Assembly (NCBI GenBank): GCA_024641125.1
Contig: JAHEDQ010000018.1
Coordinates: forward strand, 1-36,047
Direction of reading: 5' to 3'
Source: Candidatus Competibacteraceae bacterium
Lineage (GTDB): Bacteria > Pseudomonadota > Gammaproteobacteria > Competibacterales > JAHEDQ01
Length of the DNA stretch: 36,047 nt
Shown here: positions 8,429 to 16,687 of the stretch, one piece after another
Layout: each line of letters starts with the position of its first letter
Numbering within the stretch: position 1 is the first letter of the stretch
Translations under genes and position numbers: made by a program
The notes under the pieces: generated by a model
Database searches by the model: none
What the model saw: the letters and a program-made list of their open reading frames with translations, nothing else
What the model was told of the DNA's origin: nothing

Positions 8429-8577
8429 TTCGGCGCGCCGCGCTGCGCACGGTCGATGAACCAGCCCCGGTCCCCGCCGTAGATACTCAGATATATCCGT
8501 TCGATACCAACCGACGCGGCCAGAATGGCCCTTACCATATATACATAATGGTATTTCCGAGCTAGCTTCATAATTGA

Positions 8578-8601
8578 GCAAGGTCTGAAATCAGACCTTG
8601 C
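8578..8601. repeat. Near-perfect 24-bp palindrome, 11-bp arms
   Basis: GCAAGGTCTGA (8578-8588) and TCAGACCTTGC (8591-8601) are exact inverse copies separated by AA. The symmetry and tight centre are typical of a dimeric regulator's operator or of a very stable RNA hairpin. It lies about 260 bp upstream of the next gene and 190 bp after the SulP stop. Confidence 0.6.
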
Positions 8602-8858
8602 CAATAGGGTAATTTCACCAAGCGATGTCGGTTTGGCACTGTGTTGTGCCCGGACAATTGCAACGTCCTGAAAATCGAGGTGACGATGCCGAAAAGGGCA
8701 TTTTCCGAAATGCCGATCTGACGGAAGTACGCGCTTCTGATCATCCATCATAAAACGGCGTTCCATGATCAAGATCTATCGGAATTGCCGCCCATAGGCG
8801 CTTGGGTAACTTCTTATCGAGCGAAACGGTTAGTAGCTTCGGACGAAAGGAGATGGGT

Positions 8859-9254
8859 ATGAACAGTTTAATCACGCTCAGCCGGCGCCTTTTTGAAGCG
8901 ACAGCCATCGGCGCTGTGCTGTTGTTTTGTGGCGCATCGAATGCAGCCACCGTGAATCTGCAGACCACGATTGTACGGACCCTGGTGGCGGACGAGGGGC
9001 GCTGGGGCGGGTGCATGGCGCTGACCTCGACGGTGCTCGCTACGGTCGGTTTGGATTGCCCCGGTCAGTGGGTAACGTTCAGTTGCGCGGGACCTGTAGG
9101 AGGGCAGGTGTTTACCACCAAAGACATCGCCTACCGCATGTTCGAATCCGCACAGCTTTCGATGGTGCTCGACAAGCGGGTGGTGCTCATGGTCACCGAC
9201 GAGAAGAGGCACAGCGGTGTCTGTTACGCCAACCGCATCGACTTGATCAAGTAA
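8859..9254 (+). CDS. Small exported protein with four conserved-looking cysteines, function unknown
   Basis: 131-residue protein with a clear Sec signal peptide (Arg pair at 9-10, hydrophobic core 14-24, SNA-A cleavage site near residue 29). The mature part of about 100 residues has four cysteines (52, 67, 76, 122), suggesting two disulfides in the periplasm. A VTFSCAGP...FTTKDIAYRMFESAQLS pattern and a GVCYANRIDLIK tail recur, as far as I recall, in uncharacterised small periplasmic proteins of gammaproteobacteria; I know no function. ATG 8859 is preceded by AGGAG at 8848-8852. Cys24 is not a lipobox cysteine because Phe precedes it. It is followed after 90 bp by another secreted-protein gene on the same strand. 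Confidence 0.75.
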   Translation: MNSLITLSRRLFEATAIGAVLLFCGASNAATVNLQTTIVRTLVADEGRWGGCMALTSTVLATVGLDCPGQWVTFSCAGPVGGQVFTTKDIAYRMFESAQLSMVLDKRVVLMVTDEKRHSGVCYANRIDLIK

Positions 9255-9344
9255 ACGCCTCAATCGGCCGACCGGTGCATGATTCGGCGGGAGTTGGATG
9301 GTTAGTTGAGTTTCATGTTCGGCGTCGTGCGATGAGGGGGAGCA

Positions 9345-10679
9345 ATGAGATCATCTACGCGCACTCTTTTGACGCGACTGTTGGTCATAGGTGTTTCCTA
9401 CGCTGCAATTGGCACCATGCCGATCACAGCCCAGAGCGAACCAATAGGAGACGAGTTCCAAGTCAATTCAACGACCCTCGATCACCAGCGGGCGCCGGAC
9501 GTGGCAATGGATGGTCAGGGCGATTTTGTCGTTGTGTTTCAGAATTGGCTGGCCGGCACCGGCGCCAACGTGTCCGCTCAGCGTTATCGCTCGAACGGTG
9601 AACGGCTGGGGGGCGAGTTTAAGATCAATACCACCGCGAACTCCGACCTTACCCTGCCGGCCATCGCCATGACGCCCAATGGCGACTTCGTCGTCGTCTG
9701 GCAGGATTTCGGCGACGACGGCTCCGGCTTCGGGATTTTTGCCCAGCGATACAGTTCCGACGGTCAGGCGCAAGGTCCCAACATTCCGGTCAACACGACG
9801 GTCGAAGATGCTCAGCGACGCGCGGACGTCGCCATGAGCGACAGCGGCAATTTTGTGGTGGTCTGGGAAGACGATACCGTTGGCAACAACAAACGCGGCA
9901 TCCGTGGCCAGCGCTTCGATGCGTTTGGTTCTCAGCAAGGATCCGAGTTCGACATCAGCACCGATCCGGATATCGATCATACCTATCCCAAGGTGGCCAT
10001 GGACACCCTGGGTAATTTCGTTGTTGGCTGGTCGGCAGGCACCGTGGGGGCAAACCAGGACGTGGTGTTCCGTCTGTTCGACCCGAATGGGCTGCCCCGC
10101 GGACAGCCTACTCAGGTCAACGTCACCAGCAAAATGGATTCGGCCTCGGGTGTCGTCAACAACATGAGCATTGACTCCGACAGCCTGGGGAACTTTGTCG
10201 TGGCGTGGCGAGCGGACAACTACTCAGGTCCCGGCATCCCGGGTCTGGCCGTCGGTATCCTGGCGCGAAGATACGACAAGAATGGGAATCCGCTCGGTGC
10301 ACCGTTCGAAGTCCATACAGATCGAGCAAGTACAACCGGGGCACCGGAAGTCGTGGCGTTGCCGGACGGCGAATTCGCTATAGCCTACGAGGCAACGGAT
10401 GACAGTCTAACCGGCATCTTTGAGCGGGCTTACAGTTCGAATGGGCAGCCGATCGGACCGGCGGCCCAACTCAACACCACGACTTACTTGGTTCAAAGCC
10501 GCCCGGCCGTCGCCCTGAATGGGCGCAGCGGGGGTGTCGTCGCGTGGCGGGCCACCTTTGATCAGGACGGTGACCGGGACGGCGTCTTCGCCCGCTTGTT
10601 CGCATATGACGATGGCGTGTCCAGCGAGAATCGTGTGTTGAAGACCGTATGTGCTGTGGAAGGTGTATGTAGCGAATAG
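9345..10679 (+). CDS. Secreted repeat protein, probable beta-propeller
   Basis: 444 residues with a signal peptide (about 1-31, ending ITAQS) and about seven degenerate repeats of 50-60 residues. Each has an Asp/Gly turn before GDFVVVWQ or GNFVVVWE, then an acidic Gly-rich loop (DDGSGFGIF), then AQRYSSDGQ.QG..F.VNT. The periodicity and the alternating hydrophobic VVVW strands suggest an extracellular beta-propeller or beta-helix. The acidic loops could bind calcium; that is inference. The C-terminus has two cysteines (TVCAVEGVCSE) and no visible sorting motif. ATG 9345 has GGGGGAG just upstream. No enzymatic motif is visible. Confidence 0.8.
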   Translation: MRSSTRTLLTRLLVIGVSYAAIGTMPITAQSEPIGDEFQVNSTTLDHQRAPDVAMDGQGDFVVVFQNWLAGTGANVSAQRYRSNGERLGGEFKINTTANSDLTLPAIAMTPNGDFVVVWQDFGDDGSGFGIFAQRYSSDGQAQGPNIPVNTTVEDAQRRADVAMSDSGNFVVVWEDDTVGNNKRGIRGQRFDAFGSQQGSEFDISTDPDIDHTYPKVAMDTLGNFVVGWSAGTVGANQDVVFRLFDPNGLPRGQPTQVNVTSKMDSASGVVNNMSIDSDSLGNFVVAWRADNYSGPGIPGLAVGILARRYDKNGNPLGAPFEVHTDRASTTGAPEVVALPDGEFAIAYEATDDSLTGIFERAYSSNGQPIGPAAQLNTTTYLVQSRPAVALNGRSGGVVAWRATFDQDGDRDGVFARLFAYDDGVSSENRVLKTVCAVEGVCSE

Positions 10680-10765
10680 CAGCAACCTTCTTCTGTTTAT
10701 CACCATCAGCGTTCTATGGGGTGTAACTTGGCACGGGCGAGTCTTTGTGTCGACAGGATGAGTCA

Positions 10766-11755
10766 ATGAACATTCGTGGGCGCGTTTTCGACATCATCGC
10801 GGTTCTGGTGTTGACGCTTGGCGGGGCCGCCCATGGGGGCGCCGGGGCCAATGTGGTGGGGTTTCTTGGCATCGCCGATCAACCGAGCCACACAGCCGAC
10901 GTTGCGGCGCTCCGCCGTGGGCTCACGGATCTTGGCTATGTCAATGGCCAGACCATCGTGATCGAGGAACGCTATGCAGATGGCGGCATGGAGCGCTTTC
11001 AGGTCTTGCTCGGGGGCCTGCTGGCGGGTGATGCCAGCGTAATTGTTGTACCCGGCCTCGCTGCCGCCTTGGCCGTGCGTCGTCGTGCGCCGGACATGCC
11101 GGTTGTCGCCGTAGGGCTGCCTTCGACCGTCGTCTACCCCGATTTGTTTGCCAGTCTTCAGCGACCCGGCGGCAGTGTCACCGGGTTTTCCCATTTTGGC
11201 GAGGATCTCGCCATCAAGCGGGTGGAACTGCTTCGGGAAACCATTCCGGGACTCTCAACCGTCGCGATCCTGCACAACTCAGCAGATCCCTTGTACCGCG
11301 CCTGGGGTGAGAAAACCGAAGATGCGGCGATTCAGCAGGGGCTGAAGACCGTGCGCATTGGGCTCGAGTCCGCCGACATTTCAGATATGACCGTTGCCCT
11401 CGAGTCGGCGGCCGACAGGGGCGCCGCGGGCCTGATCGTGGTCCGTGACTTTATGACCCACACGTTGCGGAGTGACATTGTCCGGGTGGCCAATGTTTTG
11501 AATATGCCCGTGATGTCCGAGCAGCGCGTTTTCGTGGAAGCAGGCGGGCTGATGTCCTATGGCGCGAGCTTTCCGGATCTTTTCCGCCGCGCCGCAACCT
11601 ATGTCGACGCGATTCTGCGGGGGTCGAGTCCGTCCGAGATGCCGATTCAACTGGCCACGGAGTTCGAGCTGGTGGTCAATCTGACAACCGCGGAGCAACT
11701 GGGTATCACGATCCCGCCGTCAATCCTATTGCGCGCCAACCAGTTGATTCACTGA
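10766..11755 (+). CDS. Orphan ABC-type substrate-binding protein (ABC_sub_bind / TrpX-like)
   Basis: 329-residue periplasmic binding protein of the PF04392 family, with a signal peptide in the first 27 residues. Family features: an N-terminal VVGFLGIADQ strand, RGLTDLGYVNGQ, IEERYADG, the hinge region VTGFSHFGEDLAIKRVELL, and the C-terminal block VNLTTAEQLGITIPPSILLRANQLI. Some members bind aromatic amino acids; the ligand here is not predictable. No permease or ATPase gene accompanies it. Instead an adenylate cyclase with an extracytoplasmic sensor starts 55 bp downstream, which suggests it presents ligand to that sensor. ATG 10766 has AGGA seven bases upstream (10755-10758). Confidence 0.87.
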   Translation: MNIRGRVFDIIAVLVLTLGGAAHGGAGANVVGFLGIADQPSHTADVAALRRGLTDLGYVNGQTIVIEERYADGGMERFQVLLGGLLAGDASVIVVPGLAAALAVRRRAPDMPVVAVGLPSTVVYPDLFASLQRPGGSVTGFSHFGEDLAIKRVELLRETIPGLSTVAILHNSADPLYRAWGEKTEDAAIQQGLKTVRIGLESADISDMTVALESAADRGAAGLIVVRDFMTHTLRSDIVRVANVLNMPVMSEQRVFVEAGGLMSYGASFPDLFRRAATYVDAILRGSSPSEMPIQLATEFELVVNLTTAEQLGITIPPSILLRANQLIH

Positions 11756-11810
11756 CGGATACCGGTATCGACGCGCAACCGATCCCGCCCCGTTTCTGCG
11801 AGGAACTTGG

Positions 11811-13787
11811 GTGAATGGCAATGGGTTAGGTCCGCAGCCGCGTGGTCGGCTGCTGCGGAAATATGCACTCGGTCTGGCCGCCCTGGTCGCGATTGCCTTG
11901 GGTGTGAGCGGCGCGGTTCAGATCTGGTTTTCCGCGGCGGAGCAACAGCAGGCGCTCATCCGTATCCAGAGCGAGAAGGCGGCTGCGGCGGCCTCGGCGA
12001 TCCAGGGTTTCGTATCGGGAATCGAAACGCAGTTGGGTTGGACTTTGCAGGCCAGCGCCTATGCGGCCATGGGCGGCAATGAGCAGCGGCGTTTCGATTT
12101 CCTGCGTCTGCTGAGACAGGCGCCACCCATTACCAGTCTGCTGTACATCGACAGCCGGGGACATGAGCAACTCAAGGTTTCACGAATCGCCATGGACGTG
12201 GTGGGCAGCGGTGCCGATCGATCCGATGAGCCGGCTTTTACCGGTGCGAAGACCGACAGCATATGGCGGGGGCCGGTTTACTTCCACAGAGAGTCGGAGC
12301 CTTACATGATCGTTGCCGGTGCCGATCAGAATCGTGACGGCGGCGTGACGGTCGCAGAGGTCAATCTCAAGTTTATCTGGGATGTGGTTTCCGCAATTGA
12401 GGTAGGCCGAACCGGGCGGGCGTATGTGGTGGATGCGGAGGGCAGGCTGATTGCCCACCCGGATATCACTCTGGTGCTGCGACGAACCGACCTCGGCGAA
12501 CTGGATCGTGTTTCGACGGCCCTGGCCGGTGGTTCAGGCGATGCGACCGTGCTGGTGGATGATCCCGAGGGGCGGCGTGCGCTCAGCACGTTCGCACCCA
12601 TTGCGCCTCTTGGATGGTTCGTGTTCGTCGACCTGCCCGCGACCGAGGCATTCGAGGCGCTTTATGCTTCCATCCTGCGGATGGCCTGGTTGCTGTTGGG
12701 AGGGGTCGTGTTGGCCGTGGTGGCTGGGTTCATGCTGGCTCAACGGATGACCGGACCCGTCCAACGCTTGCAACAAGGCGCCGCACGTCTGGGCGCGGGT
12801 GGCCCCTTTAATCCCATCGACATCCATACCGGCGACGAGTTGGAAGCCCTTGCCGGTGAGTTCAACAACATGGCGGCACGGCTGCAGGAGTCCTACGCCA
12901 GCCTCGAACAGAAGGTTGCGCAAAGGACGCGTGAACTCCAGGGGAAGAACACCGAGCTTGAAGCGCTCTCCACAAAACTTGCGAAGTATCTGTCGCCGCA
13001 GGTGTATGACTCCATTTTCGCCGGCAAGCAGGAAGTGAAACTCGCCAGCCGGCGTAAAAAGCTCACCGTTTTCTTTTCCGACATCGCCGGGTTTACGGAA
13101 ATCGCCGACATCATGGAATCGGAGGATCTCACGCAACTGCTCAATCACTACCTGAGCGAAATGTCGATGGTGGCCCTGGAATACGGGGGGACCATCGACA
13201 AATTTGTCGGGGACGCGATCATGATTTTTTTTGGCGATCCGGATACCCGTGGAGTCAAGGAGGATGCGCTTGCCTGTGTCGGCATGGCGATCGCGATGCA
13301 AAAGCGGATTCGGGCGCTGGGCACCATTTGGCGAAATTCCGGTATTGAGCGACCACTGACCTGCAGGATGGGAATCCACACCGGCTATTGCACTGTGGGC
13401 AATTTTGGCAGTGACGATCGCATGGACTACACCATCATCGGCGGCGCCGTTAACCTGGCGTCGCGGCTTGAGCACGAAGCGGTGCCAGGTGGCATTCTGA
13501 TCTCGTATGAGACCTATGCACATGTCAGGGAGACCGTTTTCTGCGAAGAAATGGGGGACATTCAAGTGCGCGGTATCGGCCATGCCATCGCCACCTATCG
13601 AGTGGTCGATCTGTACGACAATCTGAGCGAGTCGAGCGATGCGCAGTGTCTGGAAATGCCCCACCTGAGACTCCAGGTCAATCCCGAGCAGATGTCCAGG
13701 CAGGAGCGCATCGAGGCCGCTGCCGTTCTGCGGAAAACCCTTGTTCGTCTGCAACAGGGTCCAGATGAACCGGTGGATCTCGATTGA
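11811..13787 (+). CDS. Membrane-bound adenylate cyclase with periplasmic sensor, HAMP and class III catalytic domain
   Basis: 658 residues: TM1 about 17-39, a periplasmic sensor of about 250 residues (40-290) with a Cache-like core (GRTGRAYVVDAEGRLIAHPD), TM2 290-311, HAMP 309-362 and a short coiled coil. The class III cyclase domain follows at about 415-595. It has metal ligands D424 (FFSDIAGF) and D468 (VGDAIMIFFGDP), K464, T541 in DYTIIGGAVNLASR, N548 and R552. The Lys/Thr pair is the adenine-selecting combination of CyaB1-type bacterial cyclases, so cAMP is the expected product, with two catalytic sites per homodimer. GTG 11811 has AGGAA at 11801-11805. It lies 55 bp after the binding-protein gene, most likely in one operon. 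Confidence 0.9.
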   Translation: MNGNGLGPQPRGRLLRKYALGLAALVAIALGVSGAVQIWFSAAEQQQALIRIQSEKAAAAASAIQGFVSGIETQLGWTLQASAYAAMGGNEQRRFDFLRLLRQAPPITSLLYIDSRGHEQLKVSRIAMDVVGSGADRSDEPAFTGAKTDSIWRGPVYFHRESEPYMIVAGADQNRDGGVTVAEVNLKFIWDVVSAIEVGRTGRAYVVDAEGRLIAHPDITLVLRRTDLGELDRVSTALAGGSGDATVLVDDPEGRRALSTFAPIAPLGWFVFVDLPATEAFEALYASILRMAWLLLGGVVLAVVAGFMLAQRMTGPVQRLQQGAARLGAGGPFNPIDIHTGDELEALAGEFNNMAARLQESYASLEQKVAQRTRELQGKNTELEALSTKLAKYLSPQVYDSIFAGKQEVKLASRRKKLTVFFSDIAGFTEIADIMESEDLTQLLNHYLSEMSMVALEYGGTIDKFVGDAIMIFFGDPDTRGVKEDALACVGMAIAMQKRIRALGTIWRNSGIERPLTCRMGIHTGYCTVGNFGSDDRMDYTIIGGAVNLASRLEHEAVPGGILISYETYAHVRETVFCEEMGDIQVRGIGHAIATYRVVDLYDNLSESSDAQCLEMPHLRLQVNPEQMSRQERIEAAAVLRKTLVRLQQGPDEPVDLD

Positions 13788-13870
13788 TTTGGCCGGTGGG
13801 CCGAGGCTTGGAAAGGTCTGAGTCAGCATACCCCAGCGGATTCTGATGGCCGCAGCGGTTGATACGAGTG

Positions 13871-13994
13871 CATGACGCAATTGGCCCACAGCAGAGTTGC
13901 CGCAGGGGGTCGTCAGGCCAAGGGCTCTGGCCGCCTTCAGGTTCACAGCCGACTCAAACCAACAGGGCTGTTCGACCGGCAAATTCGCTGGCGC
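13871..13994 (-). pseudogene. Frameshifted C-terminal remnant of a second ABC_sub_bind gene
   Basis: In the otherwise gene-free 369-bp gap 13788-14156 the minus strand reads ANLPVEQPCWFESAVNLKAA and then RALGLTTP. This is the hallmark C-terminal block of PF04392 binding proteins ([27 protein letters not shown] type). One base later, in the next frame, it continues PAATLLWANCVMH, matching the family's PPSLLLRANEVI ending. The piece is therefore about 40 codons with one frameshift and two changed hallmark positions. No upstream part of the gene is convincing. It is antisense to, and just downstream of, the intact binding protein/cyclase pair. The rest of the gap holds nothing I recognise. Confidence 0.7.
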
Positions 13995-14156
13995 TGCGGA
14001 TTGTTCTGATAACGTCATAGAAATCGGGATCGATGATTTTCCATGACCGGAGTTGATGGTGGGGACGTCGAATGGTATTCGGATGATTGAAGCCCATTTC
14101 TTGTGGCCTGCGCACATCATCTCAGCAGGTCGTAGTTACATTGCACGGGACACAAA

Positions 14157-14819
14157 ATGAGCAAAAACAGCGCTGAACTCCATGCTCAAACCTACGACTA
14201 CCTCTTGTCGATGGCGGGACGGGAAACCCCCGAGATGGTTGGGCTGCGTAAGGCCACATCAACCCAGAAATGGGCGATGATGCAGATATCGCCAGACCAG
14301 GGCCGATTTATGGCCTTGATGGTCAAGCTGCTCCAAGCGCGCAACATCGTCGAAGTCGGCACGTTCACCGGATACAGCGCGCTTTGTATGGCGTTGGCGC
14401 TGCCGGATGACGGACGGGTGGTTGCCTGCGACATCAGCGATGAATGGACGCGCATTGGGCAGCCCTACTGGCAATCAGCAGGGGTGGATCACAAGATCGA
14501 TCTCAGGCTCGCACCAGCGATAGAGACGTTGTCAGCGCTTTTGCAGGACGGCTGCGCTGAAACCTTCGACATGGCATTTATCGATGCCGATAAGGGCGGC
14601 TACGATGACTACTATGAGCTGTGCTTAAAGCTCTTGCGGAAAAACGGCCTGATCCTGATCGACAATGTACTGTGGGGCGGCAGTGTTGTTGATGCCGATA
14701 ACCAGGAAGAGGATACCGTCGCAATCAGAAACCTGAACAGTAAGATCGTCCGAGACGATCGGGTAGATGCCACCATGATTTCGGTCGGCGATGGTTTGTT
14801 TCTGGTGAGGAAGAAGTGA
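14157..14819 (+). CDS. SAM-dependent O-methyltransferase, CCoAOMT-like
   Basis: 220-residue cytosolic enzyme of the PF01596 family, full length for bacterial members. The SAM site is seen in IVEVGTFTGYSALCMALALP and ACDIS. The divalent-metal ligands are the Asp of FIDADKGGYDDYY and the Asp-Asn of LILIDNVLWGG. The family methylates catechol-type hydroxyls or related small molecules; the acceptor here is unknown. The start at ATG 14157 has only a weak GGGA upstream. It is followed at 190 bp by an NQO-type flavoprotein gene; a shared role in quinone or catechol chemistry is possible but unproven. Confidence 0.9.
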   Translation: MSKNSAELHAQTYDYLLSMAGRETPEMVGLRKATSTQKWAMMQISPDQGRFMALMVKLLQARNIVEVGTFTGYSALCMALALPDDGRVVACDISDEWTRIGQPYWQSAGVDHKIDLRLAPAIETLSALLQDGCAETFDMAFIDADKGGYDDYYELCLKLLRKNGLILIDNVLWGGSVVDADNQEEDTVAIRNLNSKIVRDDRVDATMISVGDGLFLVRKK

Positions 14820-15008
14820 TTTGGGCGCGCCCGAGGGGCAAGGCGATAAGCGCCTGTCTGCCGTGTTGGCGCGCTTGGGTGAGCGCGGGCCGGTCCTGCG
14901 CCCGGGCGCTTCTCGTACTGCTGAATTTTCCTTCATTCTCGGTGCTTCCGCACTGAACGTGGTCGCTGGCAGGTGATGGACTGACTGGATGAGCACGGAG
15001 GATTGTCT

Positions 15009-15761
15009 ATGCATGCCTTGATTGTGTACGCGCACCCGGAACCCCGATCGTTCAATGGCGCCATGAAGGACCGTGCGGTGGCAACTTTGGAAAGCATGGG
15101 GTGGGTGGTCGAGGTTTCGGACCTGCATGCGATGTCATTCGATCCGCTGCCTCGGCGAACCGATTTCGCCGACCCGGAGAACGCGGATTTTTTCAAATAT
15201 CAGGCGGAGCAGGCTCACGCCGCGACCCTCGAAAACGGATTCGCACCGGATATCCGGGCGGAGCTCGACAAGCTGCTACGGGCCGAGTTGCTGATTCTTC
15301 AGTTCCCGCTCTGGTGGTTCTCCGTGCCTGCGATACTAAAAGGGTGGGTCGATCGGGTGTTCGCCATGGGTGTGATTTATGGTGGCGACGTTGGATTCTA
15401 CAGCCGTGGCCGATTGCGAGGGCGTCGCGCCATGCTTGCCTTCACCACCGGCGGTCCACCCGAGATGTATGGGACCACGGGCTTGAACGGTCGTGTGGAT
15501 GTCGTGCTATGGCCGCTGCAGAACGGCGTGTTGAACTTTGTCGGCTACGATGTGCTGCCGCATTTCCATGCTCCGGGACCGGCGCGGGCCGACGACGCCA
15601 CCCGTGCGGCAATGCTGGACGCTTGGGGACACCGGTTGCGGGAAATCGACCGCACGCCGAAGCTCGAATTCCACCCTCTGGATGATTTTGATGCCGAGGC
15701 GGGTTGGACGCTGAAACCGGGCATCAAGGGTCGCACCGTGGGGCAGACTGGGACCGGATAG
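15009..15761 (+). CDS. NAD(P)H:quinone oxidoreductase-like flavoprotein (flavodoxin_2 family)
   Basis: 250-residue flavodoxin-fold protein of the NQO1/MdaB/KefF type (PF02525). The N-terminal ALIVYAHPEPRSFNGAM motif binds the FMN/FAD phosphate, and the LQFPLWWFSVPAILKGWVDR segment and FTTGGPPEMY line the flavin and nicotinamide pocket as in the family. It would reduce quinones or other electrophiles by two electrons in the cytosol. It is longer than bacterial flavodoxin-like reductases of about 200 residues and closer to animal NQO length. ATG 15009 has GGAGG at 14997-15001, seven bases upstream; a TTG two codons earlier is less suitable. Confidence 0.88.
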   Translation: MHALIVYAHPEPRSFNGAMKDRAVATLESMGWVVEVSDLHAMSFDPLPRRTDFADPENADFFKYQAEQAHAATLENGFAPDIRAELDKLLRAELLILQFPLWWFSVPAILKGWVDRVFAMGVIYGGDVGFYSRGRLRGRRAMLAFTTGGPPEMYGTTGLNGRVDVVLWPLQNGVLNFVGYDVLPHFHAPGPARADDATRAAMLDAWGHRLREIDRTPKLEFHPLDDFDAEAGWTLKPGIKGRTVGQTGTG

Positions 15762-15836
15762 TCATGTGCCGTTGAACTGCGCCGCGGTCCACTGGCGCAA
15801 GCAAAATCCGCTATCCCTCACCGGTTTTGTCGCGTT

Positions 15837-16451
15837 GTGGCGAGTTCTCCTCTGGTCAAGGCTGCGTCCGGTGTCCTTCTGATGTCCTTCTATCCAGATT
15901 CTTCTCCGGTACCCGGTATCTTGGTCACCACCGAATTCCTGTTGGAACCGCTGACCCCTGAACATACCCGGCGGGATTACCGTGCGCTGATGGAAAGCAG
16001 ATACGCGCTGCGTCTCTGGAGCGGCAGTGATTGGCCGGCGGATGACTTTTCGCTGACAGATAACCGGGCGGATCTGGCGCGGCACGCGGACGAACATGAG
16101 CGTCGCGTCGCGTTTACCTACACCGTGCTGTCGCCGGATAGGCATCGCTGCCTCGGATGCCTCTATATCAAGCCGTTGAGCGAAGCACTTGGATCGGCTG
16201 CGGTGAACGACAGTCTTGCCCGGTTCTGGGTGACGCAGCCATTGGTGCCGGTGGGCCTGGACCGCGCTTTGCTCCATGCTTTGCTGACCTGGTTCAGGTC
16301 GGACCAGTGGGCGTTGGGACGCATCTGTTTCCATACGCCCGCCACCCATGCTCAGCAGGTGGCGCTGTTTGACGACTCGCCCCTCACGCCCATCGGCGCA
16401 GTTGCGATCTTGGATCGAGGCGGAGCACATGCGCTCTATGAGCTGCTATAG
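15837..16451 (+). CDS. GNAT-family N-acetyltransferase
   Basis: About 204 residues with GNAT features: an N-terminal LEPLTPEHTRRDYRALM strand-helix, an AFTYTVLSPDRHRCLGCLYI beta hairpin, and a GLDRALLHALLTWF helix in place of the usual acetyl-CoA loop, which is not a textbook Q/RxxGxG/A. It has an RLWSGSDWPADDF block I associate with an uncharacterised subfamily. Substrate unknown. The start is uncertain: GTG 15837 gives the full frame but has no good ribosome binding site; ATG 15882 would drop 15 residues outside the domain. Confidence 0.75.
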   Translation: MASSPLVKAASGVLLMSFYPDSSPVPGILVTTEFLLEPLTPEHTRRDYRALMESRYALRLWSGSDWPADDFSLTDNRADLARHADEHERRVAFTYTVLSPDRHRCLGCLYIKPLSEALGSAAVNDSLARFWVTQPLVPVGLDRALLHALLTWFRSDQWALGRICFHTPATHAQQVALFDDSPLTPIGAVAILDRGGAHALYELL

Positions 16452-16687
16452 AGCCAGGTCACGCCCGGATCGCCGTGGGGTCTGTTGGCGGGTTGCGATT
16501 TGGCTATGGCCTGATTCGAGCACGGATGGCCGTGTGTGGTTCGGATTAGCGTGCCGCAGGATGCACACTTCCCTGGAATTGCTCGGTCGCCGCCCGCCAT
16601 GAAAGTTTTTCCGCATGTGCCCGGGCCGTTTGACGTTCAATCTTCAGTGCGCCCATGCAGGCCTGGCGCAGATCGTTGTTCACGACA

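Larger units (their letters stand above)
8391..8858. other. 468-bp intergenic region, AT-richer than its surroundings, with inverted repeats
   Basis: No gene is supported. Besides the two inverted repeats listed separately it has a weak TACCAT...ATGGTA pair (8533-8538 with 8548-8553). A minus-strand frame from 8772 to 8419 is open but has no recognisable family and no good ribosome binding site. The promoter of the downstream secreted-protein gene should lie in the right half. Confidence 0.4.

Noticed and set aside
8419-8772. 117-codon minus-strand frame in the gap after the SulP gene
   Set aside because: It runs through the 24-bp palindrome, has no ribosome binding site and resembles no family I know.
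8928-8930. Cys24 of the small exported protein as a lipoprotein cysteine
   Set aside because: The preceding residues are Leu-Leu-Phe; Phe at the -1 position does not fit a lipobox, and a better signal peptidase I site follows.
12534-14120. 528-codon minus-strand open frame antisense to the HAMP adenylate cyclase
   Set aside because: It is a by-product of GC-rich codon usage in the real gene; only the short block at 13905-13994 outside the cyclase gene has family similarity, and it is annotated as a remnant.
14882-14910. GC-rich hairpin after the O-methyltransferase gene as a terminator
   Set aside because: The stem needs a two-base bulge and is not followed by a T-run.
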